64,000 nt of DNA. Origin: Thermoproteota archaeon. Lineage in GTDB: Archaea > Korarchaeota > Korarchaeia > Korarchaeales > Korarchaeaceae. The stretch is from NCBI GenBank assembly GCA_027061785.1, contig JAMOVA010000011.1, forward strand, positions 1 through 64,000. Direction: 5' to 3'. Within the stretch, counting starts at the first letter, position 1, and each line of letters starts with the position of its first letter. The position numbers were made by a program, and so were the translations under genes. This document shows positions 1 to 8,549 of this stretch, piece after piece. The notes below the pieces were generated by a model that worked only from the letters and a program-made list of their open reading frames with translations, ran no database searches and was not told where the DNA came from.

Positions 1-121
1 TTATACCTATGCTTACCCTCTCCCTACCAGACATAACCTTCAGAACGGCGCTCTCGGGATCGGTAACTAGGTGACCGAGCCCCTTTACCCTTCCCTCCAG
101 CGTTTCGATCCCCCGGCGAAT
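1..121 (-). CDS. Possible 5' part of an unrecognised gene running off the left edge
   Basis: A minus-strand frame stays open from a stop near position 145 to the left edge and reads like coding sequence (for example the runs LEGRVKGLGHLV and DPESAVLKVMSGRERV). It contains no ATG, GTG or TTG before an internal ATG at 34-32. The lower limit used here, 121, is an ATT codon just after the last hydrophobic stretch and is arbitrary. I do not recognise the product. It would be divergent from the ABC export operon. It could equally start at the internal ATG or be chance. Confidence 0.25.
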   Translation of the reverse strand, partial: MRRGIETLEGRVKGLGHLVTDPESAVLKVMSGRERVSIGI

Positions 122-132
122 GCGAGGGGGAT
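108..132. repeat. 7-bp perfect inverted repeat
   Basis: ATCCCCC at 108-114 is the reverse complement of GGGGGAT at 126-132, with an 11-nt spacer. It lies between the ABC operon and the divergent partial reading frame. It could form a hairpin in a transcript of either strand or be a protein site. No T-run follows it on the plus strand, so a classical terminator is not clear. Confidence 0.5.
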
Positions 133-136
133 AAAG

Positions 137-199
137 AATAACTTAGCTCTGGCCTGCCGATGTCGTCAGGAATAACTTAGCAATGTTTATTAACTAAGC
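137..199. promoter_or_regulatory. Three copies of an 11-bp operator-like repeat upstream of the ABC operon
   Basis: AATAACTTAGC occurs exactly at 137-147 and 171-181, and a copy with two differences (ATTAACTAAGC) lies at 189-199. The start-to-start distances are 34 and 18 bp. The last copy overlaps an A/T-rich stretch (186-210) that must hold the TATA box for the gene starting at 232. This arrangement is typical of sites for a small regulator, but no regulator gene is adjacent, so the assignment is inferred. Confidence 0.45.
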
Positions 200-231
200 T
201 ATGTTAAACTTTGTGACGAAGGTGCCCTCCA

Positions 232-930
232 ATGCAGGAAGATACGGTCTACGAACTGGTGGATGTCCGGAAGAGGTACGGAACTAGGAGGAACTACGTG
301 GAGGCGCTTAGAGGGATCTCCCTAGTGATTCGAAAGGGAGAGTTCGTTGCCATCATGGGCCCGTCAGGCAGCGGTAAGACGACCCTACTGAGCATACTGG
401 GCCTGCTCACGAAACCCACCTCAGGAACCGTGAGGATATTCGGCAAGGATGTGATGAAGCTCACGGATAAGCAGGCCACTCTCCTGAGGAGGAAGACGAT
501 AGGCTTCATATTCCAGACGTTCAATCTGGTCCCATGGCTCACCGCCTACGAGAACGTTGAACTGGCTTTGGCCATAGGGGAGTACAGCGGTAACCGTCGG
601 AGAAAGATAATGGAACTTCTCTCCGCTGTAGGCCTAGAGCATAGGGCCAATCACAGGCCAACTGAGCTTTCTGGTGGAGAACAACAGAGGGTGGCTATAG
701 CAAGGGCGTTGGCGAACGATCCTATAGTCATACTAGCTGACGAACCCACCGGCAACTTGGACACGACCTCCGGATTGCAGGTGATGGGTATACTGAGGTC
801 CCTAGTTGAGGAGGGCCGGACGGTCGTGATGGTCACTCACGACCAGAAGATGGCCGAAATGGCCGATCGTATCGTGAAGATAAGGGATGGTAAAATATTG
901 GGAGAGGTGATACCGGATGTCAAGGCGTAG
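232..930 (+). CDS. ABC transporter ATP-binding protein, MacB/LolD type
   Basis: This 232-aa ATPase powers a MacB/FtsX-type ABC system at the cytoplasmic membrane. Walker A GPSGSGKT is at residues 43-50, the Q-loop Gln near 95, signature LSGGEQQR at 146-153, Walker B VILADE at 166-171 and the switch His at 203. The ATG is preceded by GGTG seven nucleotides upstream. The next gene overlaps its end by 14 bp and the permease follows, so the three genes form one operon. The extended loop between Walker A and signature and the partner permease favour the MacB/LolD branch over uptake ABC proteins. Substrate unknown. Confidence 0.95.
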   Translation: MQEDTVYELVDVRKRYGTRRNYVEALRGISLVIRKGEFVAIMGPSGSGKTTLLSILGLLTKPTSGTVRIFGKDVMKLTDKQATLLRRKTIGFIFQTFNLVPWLTAYENVELALAIGEYSGNRRRKIMELLSAVGLEHRANHRPTELSGGEQQRVAIARALANDPIVILADEPTGNLDTTSGLQVMGILRSLVEEGRTVVMVTHDQKMAEMADRIVKIRDGKILGEVIPDVKA

Positions 931-2518
931 TATGGAAGGAATTCTTCTCATCCTCCTTCTGATCCCCCTGATGCCCCTCTCAGCCATTAAGGGCCATGTG
1001 ACCTTGGTGGATTACGGATGGGGAACCCAGCAGGAGGCACTAATAGTCCACTCGGGAGATGGCGTGGTTCCTCTGACCGCAATATTCCAGGTCTCTGTAG
1101 AGGAAAATCACACTCTAAGACCCTTAGAGGCCGTGCTGAAGATACCCTCGCCGCTCAGGAACCCAAATGGAGGCAGCGTTGAGAAGTTAATACCTGGGAT
1201 ACAGCTGGGCAAGGACAGGTTCGAGGACGGGGAGGGATTCGCACTCACCTTTAGCGTGGAGATCCCGACGAAGACCCCTCCTGGATGGTACGACTTCGAG
1301 GTGAACCTGAGCTACGAAGTACTAGATGAGGACGGAGATGTGGTGAAAAGCGGTGCTAACCAATTCACCTTCACCCTAGAAGTGAAGGGAAGATCCTCGA
1401 TCGACTTCACCCTCAGCGGAAAGGTGGTCAAAGGGGAAGCCTCCACGCTTTATCTCATCCTGAGGAATGTCGGGAAGGAAGACGCTCACATAACCTCAAT
1501 ACAGATCAGCGCCTCCCTGATCAGGATACTGAACCCCTCCATAAGCGGGGGCGCCCTACTGACTCCCGGGGCCTCGGTCAGGTATGACATAGGGGCCTAC
1601 GCAGATGAGAATCTGGATCAGGATACGGACAAGGTGGCGGTCCTAGTGCACTACACCAGCGGAGGGAAGGACTACAGCGTATCCAAGGTCTTCACCGTTC
1701 AGCTGGTTGAAAAGAACGAGGAAGAGGAGGAGGCATCCCCCAGCCTGATAGTGCTCTCCGATAAGCACATGCTCTACGCGGGCATACCCAACGAGGTCAA
1801 CCTGATCGTGAAGAACGTGGGGGATGAGACGGCCAGAAAGGTGAAGCTCCAACTCTCATCCCAGACGATCACGGTACTGGGCCCCACCCTCTTCGATCTA
1901 GGGGACATGATCCCTGGCGACTCCAGAAGCATAAAACTGAGCCTCCTACCATCGGAGGACAGTAAATCCTACAGGCTGAGCCTCTCGTTCACCTACACGG
2001 AGAAGGAAGATAGTGAAGATGTGACCAAACAGCTCAACACTGAGGTCGGGTTCGGGAGGATAGAGGAAGCTAGGGTAGTCATCTCCTCGTTGGAGGCCAG
2101 CTACAGCAAGGGCAAGCTGAGGATCAGGGGTAACTTGGCGAACGTCGGTAATAGGCAGGCCGATAACATCAACGTGACCATAGAATCGGGGGTCTGCGTA
2201 GGTACATCCACCTATCTGGGGGAGCTGGATGAGGGAGAGAGCACGGGCTTCGCCCTATCGTGCCAAGTCTCTGAGGATAAGCTTCCACCCAAGATAGGAG
2301 TAGTTGTAAAGTACCTGGCTTCTCCAGAGAACTGGAAGGAGGCTAGGAGGGAGGTCTCGGTCGAGGGACCCCAAGTAACCGAGCAGCCATCTAAGACGAC
2401 GGTTACCATGACGGATCCCCGTTACGCGGTGGTCTGGGCTGTGGCCGGCTTGGTGATAGGGCTGATCGTGGGCAAAGTCATATTCGGCAGGAGGTCCGAG
2501 GAGGTTGAAGTCCCGTGA
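917..2518 (+). CDS. Secreted, C-terminally anchored CARDB-like protein of the ABC operon
   Basis: The 533-aa product has a hydrophobic signal-like segment at residues 7-24, a long beta-rich exterior part, and a C-terminal membrane helix at about 502-522 followed by a short basic and acidic tail. Three internal stretches (about 160-260, 275-380 and 385-480) share the pattern 'N-V-G-x(5-8)-V', seen at NVGKEDA, NVGDETA and NVGNRQA, typical of CARDB or similar immunoglobulin-like modules. GGTG precedes the ATG by seven nucleotides. It sits between ATPase and permease with overlaps on both sides, which suggests an extracytoplasmic partner of the transporter. The function is inferred from context only. 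Confidence 0.8.
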   Translation: MSRRSMEGILLILLLIPLMPLSAIKGHVTLVDYGWGTQQEALIVHSGDGVVPLTAIFQVSVEENHTLRPLEAVLKIPSPLRNPNGGSVEKLIPGIQLGKDRFEDGEGFALTFSVEIPTKTPPGWYDFEVNLSYEVLDEDGDVVKSGANQFTFTLEVKGRSSIDFTLSGKVVKGEASTLYLILRNVGKEDAHITSIQISASLIRILNPSISGGALLTPGASVRYDIGAYADENLDQDTDKVAVLVHYTSGGKDYSVSKVFTVQLVEKNEEEEEASPSLIVLSDKHMLYAGIPNEVNLIVKNVGDETARKVKLQLSSQTITVLGPTLFDLGDMIPGDSRSIKLSLLPSEDSKSYRLSLSFTYTEKEDSEDVTKQLNTEVGFGRIEEARVVISSLEASYSKGKLRIRGNLANVGNRQADNINVTIESGVCVGTSTYLGELDEGESTGFALSCQVSEDKLPPKIGVVVKYLASPENWKEARREVSVEGPQVTEQPSKTTVTMTDPRYAVVWAVAGLVIGLIVGKVIFGRRSEEVEVP

Positions 2519-3710
2519 CATAGTGAAGTTCTCATACAAGGCTATGATGAGCAGGAGGAAGAGGGCAGCGCTCACCCTGCTAGGGATATTCTTGGGGGTC
2601 CTGACCCTGACGGCAGTGATATCGTTCGCCACCGGGTACGGCTTGGCCCTCAAGGACATATTCAAGGGCAGCAGCATGAGGCTGATCTATCTCTCTGCTC
2701 GGGAGAAGATGTTCGATGACTTGGATGTCAGCAAGATAGAGGGAATGGAGGGAGTGGAGGCCGTGATGCCTCTGATAAGGATCCCAATGAACCTCACCAT
2801 CTTCGGGAAGAGCAAGACCTACGTGGTCATGGGAGTCGATATGAACTACATCGAGGATGTCTTCCCCGACATAGAACTCCTGTATGGGGATTGGCCTCCC
2901 AATCCGAAGGAGGAGGCCGTGGTGTTGGGATACAAGCTGGTAAACGAGCTGCCCCCGGACGAGATCGAGGGTTTGATAGGACTCAATGTGAAGGTATCAT
3001 ACGACGACATCCTCACGACTAGGCCGAGGATCTATGGGATCGTTGCGCCTTACGGAACCTCCATAATAGCTGATGTCGACAGATCCATATTGGCACCTAT
3101 AGATTACGCCATGAAGCTCTACGTCAAGCTGACTGGCCAGAGGAGCTACACGATACTGGCAATAATAGCTGAGGATGTGGATAGCGTGGACAAGGTGGTA
3201 GACCAGCTCAGCGAGGAGTATGGGGACACTGCCTTCCCTATAGCCATGAAGGACATTCAGAAGCAGCTTGATACAGTGGTTAACATGTCTTTACTGGTCT
3301 TGGGGGCGATAGCCGCCATGACCATAGTGGTCGCGTCGATAGGAATAATGAACGCAATGTACACCGCGGTTACCGAGCGTACTAGGATAATAGGAGTGAT
3401 GAGGGCAATGGGCGCCTCTCAGAGGGACATAGCCATATCCTTCCTCTTCGAAGGAATTCTGATGAGCAGCATAGCCATAATATCGGGTATGCTGCTCGGA
3501 TATGGGGCCTCCCTGCTCTTAGCGACCATAATGGGTCCAGGGGAGATGAGCGGACCGCATGCCACCTCCTTCGTAATAACGCCCACCCTACTACCCGAGC
3601 ATGCCATGGCCATAGCTGGCGTAACCCTCTTCATCACGATATTGGGCGCCCTTCCACCCGCCCTGCAGGCGGCGAGGCTGGAACCGGCCAAGGCGCTCAG
3701 GTTCGAGTGA
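2505..3710 (+). CDS. MacB/FtsX-family ABC transporter permease
   Basis: The 401-aa protein has the MacB layout: one membrane helix near residues 20-42, an extracytoplasmic domain to about 260, then three helices at about 262-286, 311-345 and 367-390. The C-terminal PAKALRFE matches the usual end of this family. It should couple with the ATPase at the start of the operon in mechanotransmission or export of lipids, peptides or drugs; the substrate cannot be read from the sequence. The start used is a TTG that overlaps the upstream gene by 14 bp; a GTG six codons later is an alternative. Confidence 0.9.
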   Translation: MKSRDIVKFSYKAMMSRRKRAALTLLGIFLGVLTLTAVISFATGYGLALKDIFKGSSMRLIYLSAREKMFDDLDVSKIEGMEGVEAVMPLIRIPMNLTIFGKSKTYVVMGVDMNYIEDVFPDIELLYGDWPPNPKEEAVVLGYKLVNELPPDEIEGLIGLNVKVSYDDILTTRPRIYGIVAPYGTSIIADVDRSILAPIDYAMKLYVKLTGQRSYTILAIIAEDVDSVDKVVDQLSEEYGDTAFPIAMKDIQKQLDTVVNMSLLVLGAIAAMTIVVASIGIMNAMYTAVTERTRIIGVMRAMGASQRDIAISFLFEGILMSSIAIISGMLLGYGASLLLATIMGPGEMSGPHATSFVITPTLLPEHAMAIAGVTLFITILGALPPALQAARLEPAKALRFE

Positions 3711-3721
3711 TCTCTCCGATC

Positions 3722-4084
3722 CTAACTCACCATTTTCTTATTTATGGATTCGGCCCAGAAGTATATCCTCTCAGCCAGATCCAAGATCGCATCCAAGAAT
3801 CTGTCATCCACTCTCATTGCACCGAGCTTATCTGATGTGATGAGGCCATACCTGAACTCGAACTCCTCTAATTCCGGCTCCCCCACTGAAGGCCTGTACG
3901 CGTGGGGGGTCGTGAGGTAGAGCCTCAGAACGTTCTCATGATCGGCTTCTATTCCCAACCTGCTGAGCCCTGCCCTGAACGAGTGTATCATCGACTCCCT
4001 GATGAGCGTGAGATATCTCTTCACCTCGGAGCGCTCCCTTCTGGCCTCCTCCAGCAGCTCCTTTGCCCTGTCAAGATCGCTCAA
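3722..4084 (-). CDS. Small conserved-looking protein linked to tRNA-Lys
   Basis: I do not recognise this product of about 120 aa. It begins with a charged helical region (DLDRAKELLEEARRER) and ends with another helix (DAILDLAERIYFWAES). The start is taken as TTG at 4084 because a full Shine-Dalgarno match, GAGGTGATC, lies six nucleotides upstream; a GTG inside that motif is the alternative. The ribosome-binding site follows the CCA end of the tRNA-Lys gene with only four bases between, so tRNA and mRNA are probably one transcript separated by tRNA 3' processing. A longer frame reading through the tRNA is not credible. Confidence 0.6.
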   Translation of the reverse strand: MSDLDRAKELLEEARRERSEVKRYLTLIRESMIHSFRAGLSRLGIEADHENVLRLYLTTPHAYRPSVGEPELEEFEFRYGLITSDKLGAMRVDDRFLDAILDLAERIYFWAESINKKMVS

Positions 4085-4098
4085 CCGGATCACCTCGG

Positions 4099-4176
<78 letters not shown>

Positions 4177-4227
4177 GGATGGATTGTAAGGTCTCCTCTA
4201 GATAAATCTTATCCCGCCCAACCCGGC

Positions 4228-5892
4228 TCACACCCACAGGAGGAGGGCCACAATTTGGGGAAGCATCGCCAATGCCAGCAAAGGCTTGGCCAGTCTGCTT
4301 GATCCCATCAGAGATGAGAGCATCGCCATGAGTTCTCTTCCCATGAACACAGTCTCCACCCTTCCCCTGTAGCACTTGGCCTCTGCCTCGGTCATGGAGT
4401 CCATTGACTCCTTAACTAAGTTGATGAGGTATAATGCCTTCTTCCTCAAGCATTCTTCGCTACTGCACTCACTGCCGACCGGATTATACCTTCGCTTGGT
4501 GGAGATCGTTTCATGTGTGTCGGTGGTAGTTACTATCACCTTGACCCCTCGGGGGGCGAGGTTATCTATTAGATCTCGGAGCTCAGGGACCATGTTATTT
4601 CCATCTATCATCATATAGACAGTGGTGATGCCTCCTACCCTCAAACTGAGCACTCCGACTCCCCCACGCCCAACGGAGGACCATCTCGGGTCATCCCATC
4701 GGTATCCCACTAACGCGCCTTTCCGACACTCCATTTGGAGAGCAGATCTCCCCGCCTCTAAGAGGATCTCAACCAGTTTCTGACCCAGTTCCGAGTCTAT
4801 GAAGGCCATTTCATACCAATCACTCCTCAGAGAGTCGTGCCTATCTACAACCGACACGTTAATCCCCAGCTCTCTAGCTAAGATCTCCTCAATCTCGTGA
4901 GGGATGTCTTCGAAACTCTCTAGGGGCCTGCCTGAGACGGTGAAGAGCAGAGTGTCACCGAATCTCTGAGCACTGACCTCAAACTTATCATTTGAGGCGA
5001 ATACAGGTTCCCCAATGCAGCAGGGAAATACCCTATCGAGGGATATCAATATCTCATCCAGTAACCTGTCCGCTAACTTCGATGAGGCCAAGTTCCTCTC
5101 ATGGGAACATGCTCTCCTTAAAAAAATGGGATTGAATCCCAGATCCCTGAGACGGGATACGACTTTCCTTGGGAGATCATGGCTTCCCATTCTGAACGGG
5201 CCCGGATGTACATCAACAGCCGTTATCACAGACTTACCTAGTTTTATGACGTCAAAGCTGGCAAAGCCCTTCACGCCCCTCTCCACTAACTTTTCCTCCA
5301 GAGAGACCCCGGAATCCCCCAACACGATATCCGCTAGAGCCCTGACACCATCGAATCCCTTGAGCCCTATAACTGGCTCGGTTACAGAACCCACAACACT
5401 CCCCACGAGGCGGGCCGAGACCATCGATATGATAAGGATTGAGAGAAGTTGAATCGATGGCCCGTTGACAGCAATCGCCTCCCCTGTTAAGATAAACGGC
5501 AACACCTTAGACTTAGTAGATTTCCCCATAGACCAAGATATGAGCGATGCGAGGAGAATGGAGGTGTAGGAGAGCGAGTAGAAGGGAATGCCCAGTCCCT
5601 CGAGAGGAACCCCGAAAGCCAGTGGTGCTGTAATGAAAAAGGATGTCCACAGGGATCTCCTCAGGTCAAAGTACTCGGCACTCCTCCAGATCGAGAACAG
5701 GGATGTTACTGAGAAGAGAGCAGATGTGAACAGATATCTCAAGGAGGATGGATATGCTCCTAGTACATGAAGTCCACCCCACGGAAACGTAACGGCAATA
5801 ATGTTGAACAATAATGCCGTGTATATCCCCGGAAGGGTGAAAAGATCCTTACTCCTCTCGGTGGCAACATCCAGTGCCACATTATACCGCAC
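4228..5892 (-). CDS. DUF2070 archaeal membrane protein
   Basis: The 554-aa protein has about six membrane helices in the first 165 residues, a large soluble domain, and a last hydrophobic helix at the C terminus. The soluble part contains HPGPF (229-233), RRACSHE near 259-265 and a conserved Asp/His-rich layout, which are marks of DUF2070, a family widespread in Archaea and predicted to be a membrane-associated metal-dependent hydrolase. No substrate is established. It is divergent from the Lrp-type regulator at 6013, and the 120 bp between them carry the promoters. Confidence 0.85.
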   Translation of the reverse strand: MRYNVALDVATERSKDLFTLPGIYTALLFNIIAVTFPWGGLHVLGAYPSSLRYLFTSALFSVTSLFSIWRSAEYFDLRRSLWTSFFITAPLAFGVPLEGLGIPFYSLSYTSILLASLISWSMGKSTKSKVLPFILTGEAIAVNGPSIQLLSILIISMVSARLVGSVVGSVTEPVIGLKGFDGVRALADIVLGDSGVSLEEKLVERGVKGFASFDVIKLGKSVITAVDVHPGPFRMGSHDLPRKVVSRLRDLGFNPIFLRRACSHERNLASSKLADRLLDEILISLDRVFPCCIGEPVFASNDKFEVSAQRFGDTLLFTVSGRPLESFEDIPHEIEEILARELGINVSVVDRHDSLRSDWYEMAFIDSELGQKLVEILLEAGRSALQMECRKGALVGYRWDDPRWSSVGRGGVGVLSLRVGGITTVYMMIDGNNMVPELRDLIDNLAPRGVKVIVTTTDTHETISTKRRYNPVGSECSSEECLRKKALYLINLVKESMDSMTEAEAKCYRGRVETVFMGRELMAMLSSLMGSSRLAKPLLALAMLPQIVALLLWV

Positions 5893-6012
5893 TTCTATAA
5901 CACCATCCCTTCATATTGCAAAAATCTTTTTATTTACGTGAGTGTAGATGTTAGCAAGGAGTCGGGGACCGACTCCCCATCCCCTTGGACGGCGCTGTGG
6001 GGGTGTTATCTC

Positions 6013-6510
6013 ATGCCTAGGGTAAAGGGAATAACCGCGAAGGAGATAGAAATACTGAGGAAGCTGGTGGAGAATGGGAGGATAACCTATACCCAGATAG
6101 CCAGAGAGCTTGGAATGAGCCCTGCCGGTGTTATGAAGAAGGTCAGGAAGCTCGAGGAACTTGGTATAATAAAGGGGTACACCGCTCTCGTTGACCACGC
6201 TAAACTCGGTAAGGGGAACAAGTATATAATCCTGTTAGAGACGGAGCCGGGCAAGCACACGGATGTAGCTAAAAAGGTGGTAGAACTCTTAGGGAACTCG
6301 GTACTTGAAGTACACGAGATAACTGGCCAGTACGACGTTGTGCTCAAGGTCATAGCTGGCAGTCAGTCCGAGCTGAACGATATACTTCGGAAAATTCAGA
6401 GCATACCTGGTCTCAGGGACACGAACACATCCCTCGTCCTTGACACTGTCAAGGAGAGGCCCTCTGTGGTTCCTGATGAGATACCTGGGATTACCACGAA
6501 GAAGAAGTGA
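6013..6510 (+). CDS. Lrp/AsnC-family transcriptional regulator
   Basis: The 165-aa product has an N-terminal winged helix-turn-helix (about residues 8-55, with YTQIARELGMSPAGVMKKV) and a C-terminal RAM effector-binding domain (about 65-140). It probably forms octamer-like assemblies that control amino-acid or energy metabolism genes. The ATG at 6013 is chosen because GGTG lies seven nucleotides upstream and the domain starts right after it; a GTG at 5938 lies too close to the TATA-like stretch at 5926-5934 to be transcribed. Its stop abuts the stop of the convergent nuclease gene. The target genes are not evident. Confidence 0.9.
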   Translation: MPRVKGITAKEIEILRKLVENGRITYTQIARELGMSPAGVMKKVRKLEELGIIKGYTALVDHAKLGKGNKYIILLETEPGKHTDVAKKVVELLGNSVLEVHEITGQYDVVLKVIAGSQSELNDILRKIQSIPGLRDTNTSLVLDTVKERPSVVPDEIPGITTKKK

Positions 6511-7437
6511 TCAGAACACCATCCATTCTCCTCCAAGCGGTTGTGCATCAATCCCCCATTTTTTCAACCATTTAGCGAATTCCTCGCTAAAACCATAGAC
6601 GGTCAGCACCTTTTCAGGATTGGTGCCCATTACTATACTCACAAGCCCATCGAAATCTGCATGGGCACTTAAGGGAAAATCCTGCCTCCTCCTAGAGAAG
6701 AGAGCCCAGCCGGTCACTCTAGCCTTCCCATTGGCCCTAGCCCTGTGGGTGACTAGTACGTGAGGTCCATTAGGAGAGGTCGTGTATTTGAGGCCGAATC
6801 TCTCCTTGAGAGGCTCACTAACCTCGGCGACCCTTTCAGAGACCACGACCTCCACATTCGTGTACTTGTTCAGGAGCGCTATAACTTCTTGAGACTTCCC
6901 CACTAGATATGCCTCTATGACAGGGGATCTGCCGGAAGACACCTCTTCCGCGACCCATCTAGCTATATTCATCCTCACCCTGTGAGGATCAGGGAACCTG
7001 TATCTGGGATGTCCGTAGGTGGACTCGACTATCAGTACATCCGAACTCGGGATCCTAGCAGGGCTCTCCACCGTAAGCCCGCCGAGGGGGTTTACATCCC
7101 CTGTATAGAAGATTGTCTTCCTTCCGCAATTTATCAAGAAACCAGCAGACCCGTATATGTGTCCAGCTGGGAAGGCGTACACCTCAAAGGGTCCCAATTC
7201 CACACTCTCGTTGAAATGGATGATGTCTATGGTCCCGTTTCCATATCTCCTCCGGATGAGGGCCGCAGTTCCCTCTGTGGCCATGATCCGCCCCGAGGGA
7301 TTCTTCACATCTCTGGGCACGTGATCAGAGTGGGCGTGGGATATCAGGGAGGGAATACCTCTCACAGTCCTCACCGGGTCTAGGAGCAGCTTTCCTCCAC
7401 AGTCGAGTTCTATGCCGTTTCTGAACCTTATTCTCAT
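6511..7437 (-). CDS. Metallo-beta-lactamase-fold nuclease (CPSF/Ysh1-like)
   Basis: The 308-aa protein carries the two-metal site of the metallo-beta-lactamase fold: HAHSDH near residue 35-40, GHIYGSAG near 93, TGDVNP near 112 and a late HADFDG. The layout and size match archaeal proteins annotated as predicted exonucleases of the RNA 3'-processing family. It probably cleaves RNA or DNA in the cytoplasm. The stop abuts that of the Lrp gene. It is divergent from secG, with a TATA-like box between them. The exact substrate cannot be read. Confidence 0.85.
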   Translation of the reverse strand: MRIRFRNGIELDCGGKLLLDPVRTVRGIPSLISHAHSDHVPRDVKNPSGRIMATEGTAALIRRRYGNGTIDIIHFNESVELGPFEVYAFPAGHIYGSAGFLINCGRKTIFYTGDVNPLGGLTVESPARIPSSDVLIVESTYGHPRYRFPDPHRVRMNIARWVAEEVSSGRSPVIEAYLVGKSQEVIALLNKYTNVEVVVSERVAEVSEPLKERFGLKYTTSPNGPHVLVTHRARANGKARVTGWALFSRRRQDFPLSAHADFDGLVSIVMGTNPEKVLTVYGFSEEFAKWLKKWGIDAQPLGGEWMVF

Positions 7438-7456
7438 CTCCCGAACCCACCATCAC

Positions 7457-7466
7457 AAATTTATTA
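7457..7466 (+). promoter_or_regulatory. TATA-like element of secG
   Basis: AAATTTATTA lies 33-42 bp before the secG ATG, in the 61-bp divergent gap between secG and the nuclease gene. Confidence 0.5.
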
Positions 7467-7498
7467 GTGTGGTCCGGCTCCCCGAGCGCGGGGGTAGC

Positions 7499-7660
7499 AT
7501 GCCCAAGAGTAAGAAGGATAAGAGCTTCATGCCAATGTCCGTCGCCGGTATTCTGACCTTCAGTACAGACGAGGCAGGCGGCTTCAAGGTCCCCAAGTGG
7601 TTCCCTGTCCTGCTATCCATCGTGACAGGAGTCGTCATAATAGCTCTTCAGCTCATGTGA
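7499..7660 (+). CDS. secG: Preprotein translocase subunit Sec61-beta (SecG)
   Basis: This 53-aa protein is the small tail-anchored subunit of the archaeal SecYE-beta channel. It shows the conserved SVAGILTFSTDE region followed by one membrane helix (WFPVLLSIVTGVVIIALQLM), with a basic N-terminal cytosolic tail. The length is normal for the archaeal subunit. The ATG at 7499 fits the conserved N terminus; a longer reading frame upstream overlaps the promoter and is ignored. A MazG-like gene follows closely on the same strand. Confidence 0.93.
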   Translation: MPKSKKDKSFMPMSVAGILTFSTDEAGGFKVPKWFPVLLSIVTGVVIIALQLM

Positions 7661-7667
7661 GCAGGTA

Positions 7668-7964
7668 ATGCCAATGAGGATATCCGAGGCCCAAGAGCTG
7701 ATAAGAAAGATATACGGCGAGAGAGACCGTAAAAGAGGCGTTAAGGGAACCGCCCTCCACTTGGGAGAGGAATTAGGGGAGCTCTTCAGATCTCTTAGGA
7801 CCTTAGATGACGACAACCTCAAGGAAGAGTTCGCTGATGTCCTAGCATGGTTGTTGAGTCTAGCCGATCTTCTCTCCATAGATTTGGAGTCTGCTTTTGT
7901 TGAAAGATACGGAAAGGGGTGTCCCAAATGCGGATCGATCCCATGCAGGTGCCCGGAGGTGTGA
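7668..7964 (+). CDS. MazG-like nucleotide pyrophosphohydrolase with zinc tail
   Basis: The 98-aa product has the all-alpha NTP pyrophosphatase metal motif, with EELGELFR near residues 34-41 and EEFADVLAW near 52-60. Such enzymes hydrolyse (d)NTPs to monophosphate and pyrophosphate, often as house-cleaning. The C-terminal CPKCGSIPCRC contains four Cys that could bind zinc. It lies seven nucleotides after secG and three before a phosphoribosyltransferase gene, so co-transcription is likely. The nucleotide specificity is unknown. Confidence 0.85.
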   Translation: MPMRISEAQELIRKIYGERDRKRGVKGTALHLGEELGELFRSLRTLDDDNLKEEFADVLAWLLSLADLLSIDLESAFVERYGKGCPKCGSIPCRCPEV

Positions 7965-7967
7965 CAC

Positions 7968-8549
7968 GTGTCCATGAAGTTCCTACATGTCAGTCCTGGT
8001 GATGCACTAATCTACGCTAGGAAGTTGGCGGATTCCATAATAGGCTCAGGTTTCAAGCCCGACACCATCGTAGCGATACTCAGGGGAGGAGTAGTGATAG
8101 CTAGGCTCCTGAGTGACTTCTTGGATGTGAGGGACATAAGGAGCATAAGGGTGGTCCATTACGAGGCCCTCGACATCAGAGAAGGAGCTGAGGTCGTGGA
8201 ACCCCTTCCCACGAGACTGGACGGTAAGAAAGTCTTACTGGTGGACGACGTGGCTGACACGGGAGACAGTCTCATCGTGGCCAAGAAACACTTGGAGGAG
8301 AGGGGAGCCGTCGAGGTTAGAGTAGCCACCATGCACTACAAGCCTTGGAGCAAGTTCAAGCCAGACTACTACTCGGAGGAGACTGACGCCTGGGTCATAT
8401 ACTTCTGGGAATACGCCGAGACCGTCAGGTACTTCTTTATGAAGTACCGAGATAAGGGCCAAGATTACATATACGAGATACTGAAGCAAGCGGGAGTACC
8501 TGATGATGTCGTGAGGTGGGTAGTTGAAAATGAAGGGTACATACGATAA
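7968..8549 (+). CDS. Purine-type phosphoribosyltransferase
   Basis: The 193-aa enzyme contains the PRPP-binding motif VLLVDDVADTGDSL near residues 89-102 and an N-terminal ILRGGVV loop that binds pyrophosphate. It belongs to the archaeal xanthine/hypoxanthine/guanine phosphoribosyltransferase-like group and should salvage a purine base with PRPP. The GTG at 7968 has GGTG six nucleotides upstream; an ATG two codons later is possible. The end overlaps glyS. The base used cannot be read. Confidence 0.88.
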   Translation: MSMKFLHVSPGDALIYARKLADSIIGSGFKPDTIVAILRGGVVIARLLSDFLDVRDIRSIRVVHYEALDIREGAEVVEPLPTRLDGKKVLLVDDVADTGDSLIVAKKHLEERGAVEVRVATMHYKPWSKFKPDYYSEETDAWVIYFWEYAETVRYFFMKYRDKGQDYIYEILKQAGVPDDVVRWVVENEGYIR

